From Cyclina sinensis (lineage: Eukaryota; Mollusca; Bivalvia; Venerida; Veneridae): a stretch of 64,000 nt of DNA. The notes under the pieces were generated by a model. The model worked only from the letters and a program-made list of their open reading frames with translations. It searched no databases and was not told the DNA's origin. This document shows, piece by piece, positions 11,211 to 22,682 of this stretch. The stretch lies in assembly GCA_012932295.1 (NCBI GenBank), contig JAAONU010000016.1:38595241-38659240 (forward strand). The letters run 5' to 3'. Made by a program: the position numbers and the translations under genes. The stretch's first letter is position 1; each line of letters opens with the position of its first letter.

Positions 11211-14200
11211 GTAAGTATAAAATCTTCAAATGTTAATGAAATTAATTGTTCTGGTCGGTTTTTCTCCATTTCAACAGCATTATATTATTACAATTAAAAC
11301 GTTTTCGGTAGGGTAGTTCATATGGCCAACCAGCGAGAGTCGCAGAATAGTGAAAAATGCCAGACGATTTCTAGACGATGTTTATAGAGTAAAAGTAAAC
11401 GATTTTCATTAGTTTTGTTCTGAAAGAATAATTTGCCCTTTTTAAATACTTTTATATAGACTATACAGAAATAAAGCTCTTTGTAATTATAATGTTTTAA
11501 TTCAATTATTTAAATATTTTACTCTCAGGTGAATTTAGCGAAATTATTCATTGCAAGTTATGTCAAAAATCCATGAAAGACCTTTAATCTGACGAGGGCA
11601 AAGCCATTTCGATGATCGCAGACATTTTGCTTGTCATCACAAGCATTCACTTTTTAGTGCTACCTTTACATGTCCAGGTTGCAGTTCAATTCGTATATAA
11701 AAGGTTATACTTTGAAATAGTCTTTTCCTGTCTTGGAAACCTGCTTATATACTTCACCTCGTATATCCTGACATAACGGGAATATGTTCTAAATAATTGT
11801 GTAAGTATTATTTAATTATTTGAATGGTAGAAAAAAATCAGTTTTTATTTTGACAGGTTTTAAGTAACTTGTTGGGAAGAAAATGAACAAATCATCATGC
11901 TTGCTGAAGAGATTTATGCATATTTTATTTGTAATTTTGTATTTACACATTCAACAATTAAATGACGATTTGGAAAGCTGGATAGTCACTTGCAGACTTC
12001 TCTGATTACCACTTGTAAAATCAGTTTAAGATGGTATTAATTTCTGGTCTGTTGTATTTAAACTTTCAGGACATCAAATCTAATATCTAGGTTTATACTG
12101 GTAGAAAACGACAATACTAGTCAAGTACAGGGTCTGATTGAGAATTATTTATCACTATCACGGGAACAGTTATCTGAAAGTACAATATCACATGTAGATT
12201 AAAACGTCTCATGCCAGACTGCAACAGCAAGAACCTGCCTTAATAAGTACTTTATGTCTGCAACACAATATTTCTTTCCGAACAGGAAATTGCATTTTGT
12301 AGATTTCCATGCAAATGTTACAAAGAGTGCTTATATATGAATTATTTAGTCCAGAGAAATTTTAGACCGTTATGCATTTCAAGTTCTCACATTTATATCA
12401 TCTCTATGTAATATGGCAGCTTCAAGCAGGAGTAGCAACTTACTATAACCTTTTGCATAATCATTCAACTGCCCTCAGCATAGCCTGACTTCAAATTTAT
12501 CTTTCACAAAACATGATTTACAAGGTAAAATTAGAGGCAACAATTACCCTCTTGTTGGTCCTTTCCAATTACCAGAATTGTCTTTAATTTGGAAGTTGTA
12601 TTATATACAATCTTATACAAATATCTACACAAACTTACATCAAATATACGTATTTTCTAACGGCACTTAATACGCAACAAATGTGTAAATGTATTCAGTT
12701 TAAACAACCAGATATTTTTCCTGCTATTTCCCCCCTCCCCCCTAGCATAACATTATCAAAACGCTAAAACAGTTTTTGATATTGTTTAACACGAAATTGT
12801 TACATTTGTTTAAAACTTTATCTGAGTTAACATCGACTGTTAACAGACAGGAAATGCGCTTTTGCATATTTATATTCGTAATTAATGTGATGTAGAAGAT
12901 AAAGCTATAGACAATTCATGGAGTTTCACAATTCTGCAAAAAAGACAATGCAACATATTGTTTTAGAAATGTTATACCATGAAAATTTAGTCATTTTTAT
13001 AGAATAACGTCATAAAGTATGTACAATATTGCGTCATGATTTACATATTCCATTACCTGGACAGCATAACATTGCGTTTTCTTATAATCTACTTCTCAAA
13101 CATATCAGCTAATGTACAGTTTCTGTTCACGCTGAGTACAGCCACTTAAAAGCGCCATATATTTATTTGTTCTGATATTTTACCTGATTTGCCATTTCCT
13201 AAACGTTGCTTTAGATAATATTAAGTATTGATTTAACGGGGTTATTACTCGTAGTTTCGTGTTCTGGACTGACAAAATAAACATGCAGCACAATACACGT
13301 GTTGTTTCTATACATTGTTTATTATATAGAACACATTTGAAGTCACATCAGTTCTTAACGTTTTCCAGGTTTTAAACATTTACTTTAAAGACCATTGCAA
13401 TAAAAAATAATAATGCCCCATTATCCTTATTTAAAGAAATACAATAGCTGTATGCTTAAACCTTTCTTAAACGTTTTATGACAGGATTTCAAGAAATTTA
13501 AGCACTAGGCACTGGTGTGCAACGTTTTGCTTGCAGAAACGTAATATAACTGCAAACATGCAAACGCCGCAATTTGTAACTAGCTCATTCATACCCCAGG
13601 CCTGAACATGTTTCTGCTGCAGTCAGCTTTAAATGCTTTTGTTCATATTGTCTTGCTGAAATGACACATGTCTTGGAGTTATTCGACAATTTAAATGAAA
13701 TTTGCTTACAACGTAATACTTCTGTCGCGTATCTACAATATTCCTACAAGTTGTGTAATTCGTTCTCCATATTTTCATTCTCACTTGACGACGTCTTTAA
13801 AACATTTTAATTAGTGTAACACATTTCTAAAAGCATCCACACGTTTCGAGAACTTTCGTTTACTTACCTATGAGATGGAAATACATAATTCGAGTGAAAA
13901 TATTTTATTAAGAATGTTGTAAATATTTTACTTGCGTTCAGGACATAGTAGTAACAAACCGTACGAAAGATGAATATGAAAAATATTACCTTTCACAGAA
14001 ATGCACAAGAAACATAGATCAAAAAATTTTAAAATCGAATTTTTTTATTGTAAAAACGGCGACAGATAATTCCATGCATATGTATTGTAATTGTATTTGT
14101 GTAAGTATAATTAAGAGTATTTGTGCAGTTTAATGTCCCTATCATAATTAAAGTTATTTTCTTGTAGCAATTTTTAGATAAAAAGCTCCTTCTAATCCTT

Positions 14201-15829
14201 GAATATGAAAATATTTACAGAGGCAATTGTAATGCACTTGTTCGACCTGTAACAAATCAAAACTGTGGCGAGTACAAAAGTACTGGAGTACTCAGAAAAT
14301 TAACAGTCTTAAAATGACTACTGACCTGAATGTCCCTCTTGTAACATTGTTCAAGGACTTTAATAATAGAGAAAACATGTTTCTGTAAATTTACGATTAC
14401 CATCTCCAGGAAAGAAAATATGTCAACTTAACACGTAAACACTTGTTCAGATATACTTCATAACTTCTTTAAAAAGGGAATATACCACGGGGTTTTAGCC
14501 TCTTTCTCATAAGATTGTTGATATATTTGAAATTTTCTGTTTGTGTGCTTAAACATGTAGGAGAGTACCTTAAATATCGCCATTTCCATCCCTTAATTAT
14601 TTTGGTCACTTGAGACATATAATGAATCCTAACAGAAAAAACATGCAGAAGAATGGCAATTTATCATGTGAGGGTATATATTGTCCGCTGTCGACGAAAC
14701 AATTTCTGAGCATTTGTCAAGCGAATGGGTCACTTTGATTGAATCACTTTAACTGGCCTTTTTCGCAAAGACATTTCTCATAGCAATTACGAACAATTTT
14801 GAGGAAGAAATATTCCCAATCATTTAATGATATAAGAGTTGCAAAATCAATCACTCAGTTCATACTTGAAATACAAGAAGTCTATTGTTGTTGTCTTCAG
14901 ACTAAATGCATTGGACTTTTTGTCCAAATACCTTTTTAAATATGAGACAAATATTTGTTCTAGCCATATAACTTTGTATCATAGAATGGAGCGATTAATT
15001 AAACACATGCAGTTTTCTGTTGAATAAGGTAAAGACCACCCCTTCACCTTGATATGAAAACATTTTTTTTTAAAGTCATGCGAATAAAGATAAATTATAA
15101 TTAATATTATGTTTTATCGTTCTTTTTTTGACATTTGTATTCGTCACAAACTTTCTTTTCAAGCAGTATTTCTCTTTACATGCCAATAAAAATTTTTTAC
15201 TTACTTTTGTTTGTTTCTTGAATATCTTTGTAACATTAAACTTCTCAGCTGTAACGACCGATCACTGAGTGACTTTAAACAACACGACGTCAAGGGCATC
15301 GCATCACATGGGAAGCATTAGACACGGGAAAAACGCCGCAAATCATGGTTCAAGAATACTCAGTTAGAAATAACAATCGACGTAGAAGGTAAAAGGAATT
15401 CGAGAACTTAACATACACTTTTAATTCACACAAACATTAATGTCATTTGAAAGTGTAATCGTCAAACCGTATACATATATGTACATGTCTTTAGAAAACA
15501 ATATGCAATTTTTCAGGATCTAGAGAATGATTATAAGAAAACTACTAGTTCACACTTAGATGTCCAATTAGTCCCCCAAATACTCTTGTTAATATCTGTA
15601 TACAAGATTAGATCCGATATGAGCCAGTTATTTCATCATGTTTAAATCAGGTTTGTTAAAAGGTTTGTGATTTACAATTTCGGATGAGATTTCATCTATC
15701 TGAGACTTAAGATAAAGGTAGTCGCATTAAGAAATCAAGATAACTAGGACTGTTGGCCATAATTACCAACAGTTGTTAACTTGTTAGAAGCAAGACCATA
15801 TTATATTCTGTCAAAGGAAATAAGGATAT
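11211..15829. other. Non-coding sequence, nothing recognised
   Basis: Long A+T-rich stretch with chance frames only (for example 14839-15027). A C-rich run lies at about 12729-12744. A G+C-richer piece near 15249-15388 has plausible splice flanks but no fully open frame. Confidence 0.45.
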
Positions 15830-16265
15830 TCTTGCAGACAGTCAATAAATAAAGGCTCTATGACAGAAAGTAGAAAAATAAATTATTAGCTGTGGTGACA
15901 TTGACCTTGTCCCAATGACCCCATCAAATGCTAGAGGCCCATGCAAGGAACCTACATACCAAATATCAAAGATATTGGTCTATAAAGGAAGGCTCAATGA
16001 GGTAAAGTTTATAAATCATAAATGCCAAATATTTAAAATATCAGTCAATAAAAAAAGGCTCTATTTTTTAGCCTCAGTGACCTTTTCCTTGACTTAGTGA
16101 CCTAAAACTCCACCTAAGGGTAGATGCACTTGTAAGCTACCTACATACCAAATATCTCAGGTATTCATCAATAAATAATGATTCTAAGGGGAAAAGAACA
16201 AAAAATCTATTTTTAACCTTGGTGACCTTGACCTAAGTATATGGCAGAGATTCATGCAAGGTGCC

Positions 16266-16287
16266 TATATATATATATATATATATA
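16266..16287. repeat. (TA)n microsatellite
   Basis: Eleven TA units, inside the minus-strand dispersed element just before the nested insertion. Confidence 0.95.
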
Positions 16288-16312
16288 CCAAATATCTCAG
16301 ATATATCTCTAA

Positions 16313-17393
16313 AAACAAGAAATGTTTGTAAAACATACATGCCCCCCAGCAGCACCTAATTGCTTGTGTTTGGGCCAAAGCGTTCTCTAGTTATTGATCA
16401 GAAACAGTTTTTAGGATCATGGTCCCTGTGGCCTTGTCCTTTGACCTAATGACCTCAAAATCAATAGGGGTCATCTACTGTTGATGACTAACCACCATAC
16501 CAAGTTTGCTGAACTTAGGTCAAAGCGTTCTCTAGTTATTGATCGGAAACCGTTTTTAGGACGAAGGTCCCTGTGAGCTTGACCTTTGACCTAATGACAT
16601 CAAAATCAATAGGGTCATCTACAGTTGATGATCAACCAGCATACCAAGTTTGGTGAACCTAGGTCAAACAATCTCAAGAAACCGTTGATCGGAAACCGTT
16701 TTGAGAATGAAGGTCTCTGTGAGTTTGACCTTTGACCTAATGACCTCAAAATCAATAGGGGTCATCTACTGTTGATGATCAACCAGCATACCAAGTTTTG
16801 GTAACTTAGGTCAAAGCTTTCTCTAGTTATTGATCGGAAACCGTTTTTAGGATGCAGGTCCCTGTGATCTTGACCTTTGACCTAATGAACTCAAAATCAA
16901 TAGGGTCATCTACTGGTGATGACCAACCAGCATACCAAGTTTGGTGAACCTAGGTCAAAGCGTTCTCTAGTTATTGATCGGAAACCGTTTTTAGGATGAA
17001 GGTCCCTGTGAGCTTAACCTTTGACCTTATGACCTCAAAATCAATAGGGGTCATTAACTGTTAATGACCAACCAGCAATCCAAGTTTGGTGAACTTAGGT
17101 CAATGGGTTCTCTAGTTATTGATCGGAAACCGTTTTTAGGATGAAGGTCCCTGTGATCTTGACCTTTGACTTAATGAACTCAAAATCAATAGGGGTCATC
17201 TACTGGTGATGACCAACCAGCATACCAAGTTTGGTGAACCTAGGTCAAAGGGTTCTCTAGTTATTGATCGGAAACGAAGTGTCTACCGACGGACCGACCG
17301 ACAGACCGACCGACCGACCTACCGACCGACCGACCGACATTTGCAAAACTATATGCCCCCTCATCTTCGATGGGGGGCATAATAAAGCTCTAT
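16313..17393 (+). mobile_element. Nested element with seven 143-148 bp repeat units and CCCCC ends
   Basis: Inserted into the element at 15830-18448. The left end contains ACATACATGCCCCCCAGC. The right end is a hairpin, TATGCCCCC..GGGGGCATA, at about 17351-17383. Between them a unit starting TTCTCTAGTTATTGATC recurs at 16383, 16528, 16671 (variant), 16819, 16963, 17108 and 17253. Each unit carries a TGACCTTTGACCT-like block and an AATCAATAGGGGTCAT block. Beyond the last unit is a run of CCGA-type tetramers (about 17285-17338). The host element text resumes at about 17388 with CTCTATGAAG, as expected if this insertion is younger than its host. It has no coding capacity. Confidence 0.8.
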
Positions 17394-18448
17394 GAAGAAA
17401 TCTATTTTTAGACTTGGTGACCCAGAGCCAGGGTCAATTTTGATCCTAGGACCAAGATTTGAATAATCTTGGTAGTGGTCTACTAGGCCAAGTTACACAT
17501 CTAATATCTTAACACAAGGCCTTGTGGATACTGACGAGAAGTCTTTTTCTATACAAGTCTTTACAAAAATCAAGTGACTCGTGGGTTGGGGTTGTTATTG
17601 ACCACAAGGTATTATTTGAACAATCTTGGTAGAGGAGTTCTAGATGATGTTCCATGCAAAAAATCTAAGCATTAGGCCTTCTGGTTTTATAGAAGAAGAT
17701 TTTCGAAGTTTTTCCTATATAAGCATTTATCAAATCAAGTGACTCCCGGGCGGAGCCATTTTTGATCCAGGAGGGCATAATTTGAGCAATCCTTGTAAAG
17801 GAACTCTAGGTGAACCTGTATGCCAAATATTAAATCCCAAATCATAATAGTTTCAGACAAGAAAATTTTTGAAGTTTTCCCTTTATATGCCTCTATATAA
17901 TCAAGTGATCTCTGAGGCTGGGTCAATTTTGATCCCAGGGACATACTTTGAACAATCTTGGTAAAAGTCTATAAGACAATACTTTGTCAAAATTTTAGAA
18001 ATTAGGGTCTTGTGATTTCAGTGAAGAAAATTCCTAAGATTTTTCCAATACATTTCTATGTAAAACATGTGACCCCTAGAACGTGGCCAATTTTGATCAC
18101 AGGGACATAATTTGAATAACGTCGGTAGAGGATCTCTAGATGAAACAACATGCAAAATATCTGTGCTCTAGGTCTTGTGGTTTCAGACATGAATATTTTT
18201 AAAGATTTTTCTTTTGGTTGCCATAGCATCCAGAGTTCTGCATGGAACTAAATTTTTGAACAACTTTCGTAGAGCTTCAAGCAAGGAACATCCCTGCCAA
18301 CTTTTAGTAACTTTGCTCAAGTAGTTTAAGAGGAGATGTTGTTTCAATCAAAATCTTGACGCACCAACACACGCACTTACGTACGGCGACTGACGACGGA
18401 CATCATGCGATCACAATAGCTCACAAGTGCTCAGATGAGCTAAAAAAG

Positions 18449-19030
18449 GAGTTTTAGCTACACGGTATTATTTGTCTATTTTTAAATGTGTCGCTTTTCT
18501 TGAGAGGAAATATATTTAAATGATTCCACGGTTTGTCGCACTCATTCTACAGGTACTACTGACAACAAATATGAAACTTTACACTAGCAAGAATGTCACA
18601 GTCAAATATATAATGATTCTAGTAAACACAGCGTCTTTACAAGTCAACTTCAAAGACCAGATAATGGTAAACATCTGTGACGTCGGTACCCTGGAGTAAA
18701 GTAGGATATTTTGATACGATAATGCAGATCACTGACCAATACTGACCTACGAATAATTCTTGAGACACAGTTTACGATAGTGCCCCAGGTGTACTTGGAA
18801 GACCTGCAGATAAAGATATTAATTTATTTTAGGACAAGTCTTAACACAGTCTAGAAAATAATGAATATAACACCAGACTAGAAAAAAATGAGCATAAAGC
18901 TATTCTTTATCCTTCCAGACAGCTTGTCATTATAAACACGGCCAATTATTTATATATTAAAAGGAGTTGTCGATGTCACTTTAAAAACACGTCTAATAAA
19001 CAAAAGTTATGCAAACATTTTAAATGGAAA
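18449..19030. other. Non-coding sequence, nothing recognised
   Basis: A+T-rich flank between the nested elements and the minisatellite. Confidence 0.45.
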
Positions 19031-20400
19031 TCAAACGGACTATATTATGAATCTTAAACCTTGAATAAGTATTATAAAATGAAATATGTAATAGTTTTGA
19101 GCATTGAATTGGTATTATCAAAGCAATGTGTATGAATCTTGAACCTTGATTTGGTATTACCAAATGGAATGTCTAAGAATATTGAACCTTGATTTGGCAT
19201 CATCAAGCAGAATATGTATGAATCTCAGTACTTAATTTGTTATCAACAAACAGACTATGTATGAATCTTGAACCTTGATTTGATATCACATCAAACTGAA
19301 TACGTATGGATCTCAATACTTGATTTGTTATCATCAAGAACTATGTCTGAATTTTTAACCTTGTTTTATTATCATCAAACAGATTATTTATGAATTTTGA
19401 ACCTTGATTTGTTATCATCGAAAGGAATATGTATGAATTTTGAACATTGCTTTATTATAATCAAACGGAAAATGTACGAATTGTAAATATTGATTTATTA
19501 TCATCATACGGAATATGTATGAATTTTGAACACTGATTTATAATCATTGAACGGAATATGTATGAATTGCGAACATTGATTTATTATCACCAAACAGAAA
19601 ATGTATGACTTTTGAACCTTGGTGTATTAACATTAAACCGAATATGTGTGAATTGTGAATATTGGTTTATTATCATCAAACGGAATATGTATGAATTTTG
19701 AACATTGCTTTATTATTATCATCAAACGGAATATGTATGAATTGTGAATATTGATTTATCATCATCAAACGGAATATGTTTGAATTTTGAACCTTCATTT
19801 ATTATCATTTAACGGAATATATATGCATTGTGGACATTGATTTATTTTCATCAAACAGAATATGTATGAATTTCAAACATTGATTTATTATCATCAAACG
19901 GAATATGTATGGATTGCGAATATTGATTTAATATCACTAAACGAACTATGTCTGAATTGTGAACCTTGATTTGCTATCATCAAACAGAATATGTATGAAT
20001 TTCAAACATTGATTTATTATCATCAAACGGAAAACGTATGAATTTTGAATATGGATTTATTATCACAAAACGAACTATGTCTGAATTTTGAATCTTGATT
20101 TGCTATCATCAAATAGAATATGTATGAATTTTGAACATTGATTTATTATCATCAAACAGAATATGTATGAATTTTGAATATTGATTTATTATCACCAAAC
20201 GAACTTTGTCTGAATTTTGAACCTTGATTTGCTATCATCAGATAGAATATGTATGAATTGTGAACATTGATTTATTATCATCAAATGGAATATGTATGGA
20301 TTTTAAACCTTAATTTGTTATCATCAAACGGAATATGTATGAATTTTGAACACTGATTTATTATCATCAAACGAAATATGTGTAAATATTGAACCTTGCT
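19031..20400. repeat. 43-bp minisatellite with 129-bp higher-order structure
   Basis: About 32 copies of a 43-bp unit that contains GAATATGTATGAATTTTGAA and then a TTGATTTATTATCATC block. The left part is divergent. In the right part a distinctive subtype, GAACTATGTCTGAATT (or GAACTTTGTCTG), recurs at 19943, 20072 and 20201, exactly 129 bp (3 x 43) apart, with two other subtypes between. The array has therefore been amplified in three-unit blocks. It is not coding. Confidence 0.95.
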
Positions 20401-21654
20401 ATAGTTGTTACGTTACAAAGCCGTAACCTATAGAAATCAAATTTACAATATAAGTTTATAAGTTATCAGGACGAAAAAGAAATTGATGCAACACATCCTG
20501 ATAAAAAGCCTGCAGACTGGATTCTTTTTTTCAAATAAATATTTAAGACACTAAATTACGATTAAGTTCTTAGTAAAATGAAGCTTTGTGTTGGAAGAAC
20601 CTATTTAGTGACTGGTTCATGTCTCATGACTGTAATTTAAATTACTAGAAGCCACATTTCTATTTGATTTGCATCTTTGTAGTACAGGGATTAAGGAAAA
20701 AAGTTTGTTCAGGTAAAATTTCATATTCATTGTCTAAGCTTTTTTTAATTGGTCTGTTTTATGCACCAAAGTGACCCTTTAATGTTATATTCTGGTTATT
20801 TTGTAGCTTAAAACTGTTTTTGTAACATTCTGAATATTGTGTATTGTGTGCAAGTGTCTGAAATGTATTTTTCAATATATCAAATGTGTTTGTAACTTAC
20901 TGAAATGTCTATTTTAAAACATCAAAACTTGCATGTAACTCTCTGAAATGTATGTTTTTTTAGATTTTTTTATTAAAAAAAATAAAGTGTAATCTTTTGA
21001 CGTTTTGAAATTATTATTAGTAAAATCTGTTTATACACAAAACTGTATGAATTGTATTTTATGAATGTCAATATCTGATAGAACACGATATTAATAACCA
21101 AAGAAAGATTCAAATGTTGAGGTGTCAGTAACACTTACTTAAATTGAAACAAATTGAGACCTAGCATTAACAACATCTGAAAAATAAAATGAAAAACTAC
21201 GTTAGTCTTTAATTTTGTCAAAATTTCAAGCTTTTAATTTAAACCAATCAAAAACGGAAATTAGAAATAAACAAAAACATCAAAATTATTTCTAAATCAT
21301 ATTCACTGGTTTTAGCAACAAGAGTTTTTCCGTACTCAAGTACATTTAGACTATTATAAATCAAAACTTATTCGAACAGCAGTCTATATGAAAAGAAACC
21401 ATTCAGTTGCAGCACATTGCTTTTTATCTGGGAACGAAAAGCATAAGGATAATTATGGATATACTGTTTTTCTTTAAAACCTCTTCGATCTTGCCTTCTT
21501 GTTTCTTCTCAAGAATTTACACGGACAATAATCAACTTCGAAATGTATATTGAAGTCTAAAGAGATGAAAATATAAGGCACTGCAACGTAATTTTGCATG
21601 TAAATGAAGATGTCAAAATTTTATTTGTTCCTAATTTAGATTTTTTCTACTTAC
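20401..21654. other. Non-coding sequence with a small inverted repeat at the satellite edge
   Basis: Right at the end of the array, GTTACG..CGTAAC forms a short hairpin, with CTATAG on both outer sides (about 20400-20434). Otherwise nothing is recognised. Confidence 0.4.
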
Positions 21655-21706
21655 ACCGAACCAGAAATAATTGACAGTTTTCACGACAATCAAAGCACAG
21701 AGAATA
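21655..21706 (-). CDS. Candidate small exon with a hydrophobic peptide
   Basis: On the minus strand, a strong acceptor (TTTCCCTGCTGACAG, with a TTAAC branch-like motif just upstream) precedes 52 bp that end in GGT/GTAAGT. Two frames are open. One gives ILCALIVVKTVNYFWFG, which looks like a membrane-spanning segment. The other gives a polar, Cys-containing peptide. Both splice sites are close to consensus, but the exon is short and the frame cannot be chosen. No protein family is recognised. Confidence 0.3.
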
Positions 21707-22140
21707 CTGTCAGCAGGGAAAGTTAAAATGTGTGAAGATTGTTCTTTGTCACTGCACCCATGTGACAAGAATCATATCAATTTCTTCAATTGCTTTTTTA
21801 GATATGCTCTAGAAAAGCATAATTTCAACATTAAAGAAATGGAGTTAATCCAAAAATGAGCTAAGGTAGAGTCTTTATTCGGAGTTCCATGTCACATAAG
21901 TGTGTCCATGGTATAAAGTATAAACTCAATCCCTGAAGTATTTTCTGGGTTGTCACGTACAGATGTAACGGGAGACACTATGGTCATTTAAGACTCTAAT
22001 AAGAGCATCGCATGCGGTACAAACGCTTGTATGTTAAGAGCAACGACTTGATAAAATTAATTTCGATAGTGTTATGGTGCTTTTCCATAATTGCTATTAT
22101 GCACTTCACTTAAGATGAATAACTTTGTTCAAGATATTAG
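21707..22140. other. Non-coding sequence, nothing recognised
   Basis: The plus-strand 62-codon frame at 21671-21859 overlaps the exon candidate and shows no support of its own. Confidence 0.4.
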
Positions 22141-22682
22141 TATTCATACAAAAGTTTAATTATTTTCCATGTGATAAGGCATAACTCTAGAAACACTGAT
22201 CAGTTAGTAATGTTCCTTGTGGTACAGATGTGCCTTGTCCTCGATAGCAAGTATGCCAAGAATGAGTATAATATTTTTGATAGTTTTCAAACTTTTCTAT
22301 AACAATAACCAATTTCAACAAAATTTCAATTGAAATGGGGCAGAACTCTTAAACAGCTTTTAGAGTAATGCCTCTTGTCTTACAACTGTGCCCTGTCATA
22401 ATAAGCAAATATTTCAAGTTTCATATTGATACCTTTGATAGATTTGAAATCATTCAACTTAAAACCAATTTTGACAAAAGGGGAATGACTCCAGACTGAT
22501 ATTTTAGAATAATGCATATAGTCTTACAACTGCACCTTTTCACTATAAGCAAGTATTCCAAGTTTTGTGGTGAAACCTTTAAGTGTTTCAGTAACGGGCT
22601 ACATCAAATTTTTTGCACGACAGCGAAGACGACCTAGCGATCATAATAGCTCGAGTTTTTCTTCGAAACAGATGAGCTAAAA
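22141..22682 (-). mobile_element. Internally repeated dispersed element, minus orientation
   Basis: The right edge, on the minus strand, reads TTTTTAGCTCATCTG, the same start as at 18448 and 61601. Inside, units of roughly 155-165 bp recur, recognisable by GGCATAACTCTAGAAAC / GGGCAGAACTCTTAAAC / GGGGAATGACTCC and by TTACAACTGTGCC-type blocks. A different internal sequence from the 15830 copy, so a related subfamily. No frame is open. Confidence 0.65.

Larger units (their letters stand above)
15830..18448 (-). mobile_element. Internally repeated dispersed element, minus orientation, split by a later insertion
   Basis: The right edge (18412-18447) reads, on the minus strand, TTTTAGCTCATCTGAGCAC and then GACGGAC-type sequence. 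This is the same start as the plus-strand copy at 61601-62270. The internal text near 15840-16250 matches the reverse complement of 61970-62140. Between 17571 and 18066 a unit beginning CAAGTGACTC recurs at 17571, 17736, 17902 and 18066, a period close to 165 bp. The left end lacks the terminal part present in the 61601 copy, so it is truncated near 15830. A short (TA)n run at 16266-16287 lies inside. No transposase frame is seen, so it is non-autonomous. Confidence 0.75.

Noticed and set aside
15249..15388. G+C-richer segment with acceptor TTAAACTTCTCAG and donor AGAAG/GTAAAA on the plus strand
   Set aside because: No frame is open from acceptor to donor; one frame gives 23 codons and a stop, so at best a terminal exon, with no further support.
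15915..16097. 60-codon plus frame
   Set aside because: Lies inside the dispersed element at 15830-18448; the matching copy at 61601-62270 does not preserve it as a gene.
17735..17944. 69-codon minus frame
   Set aside because: Falls within the 165-bp internal repeat units; adjacent units do not keep the frame.
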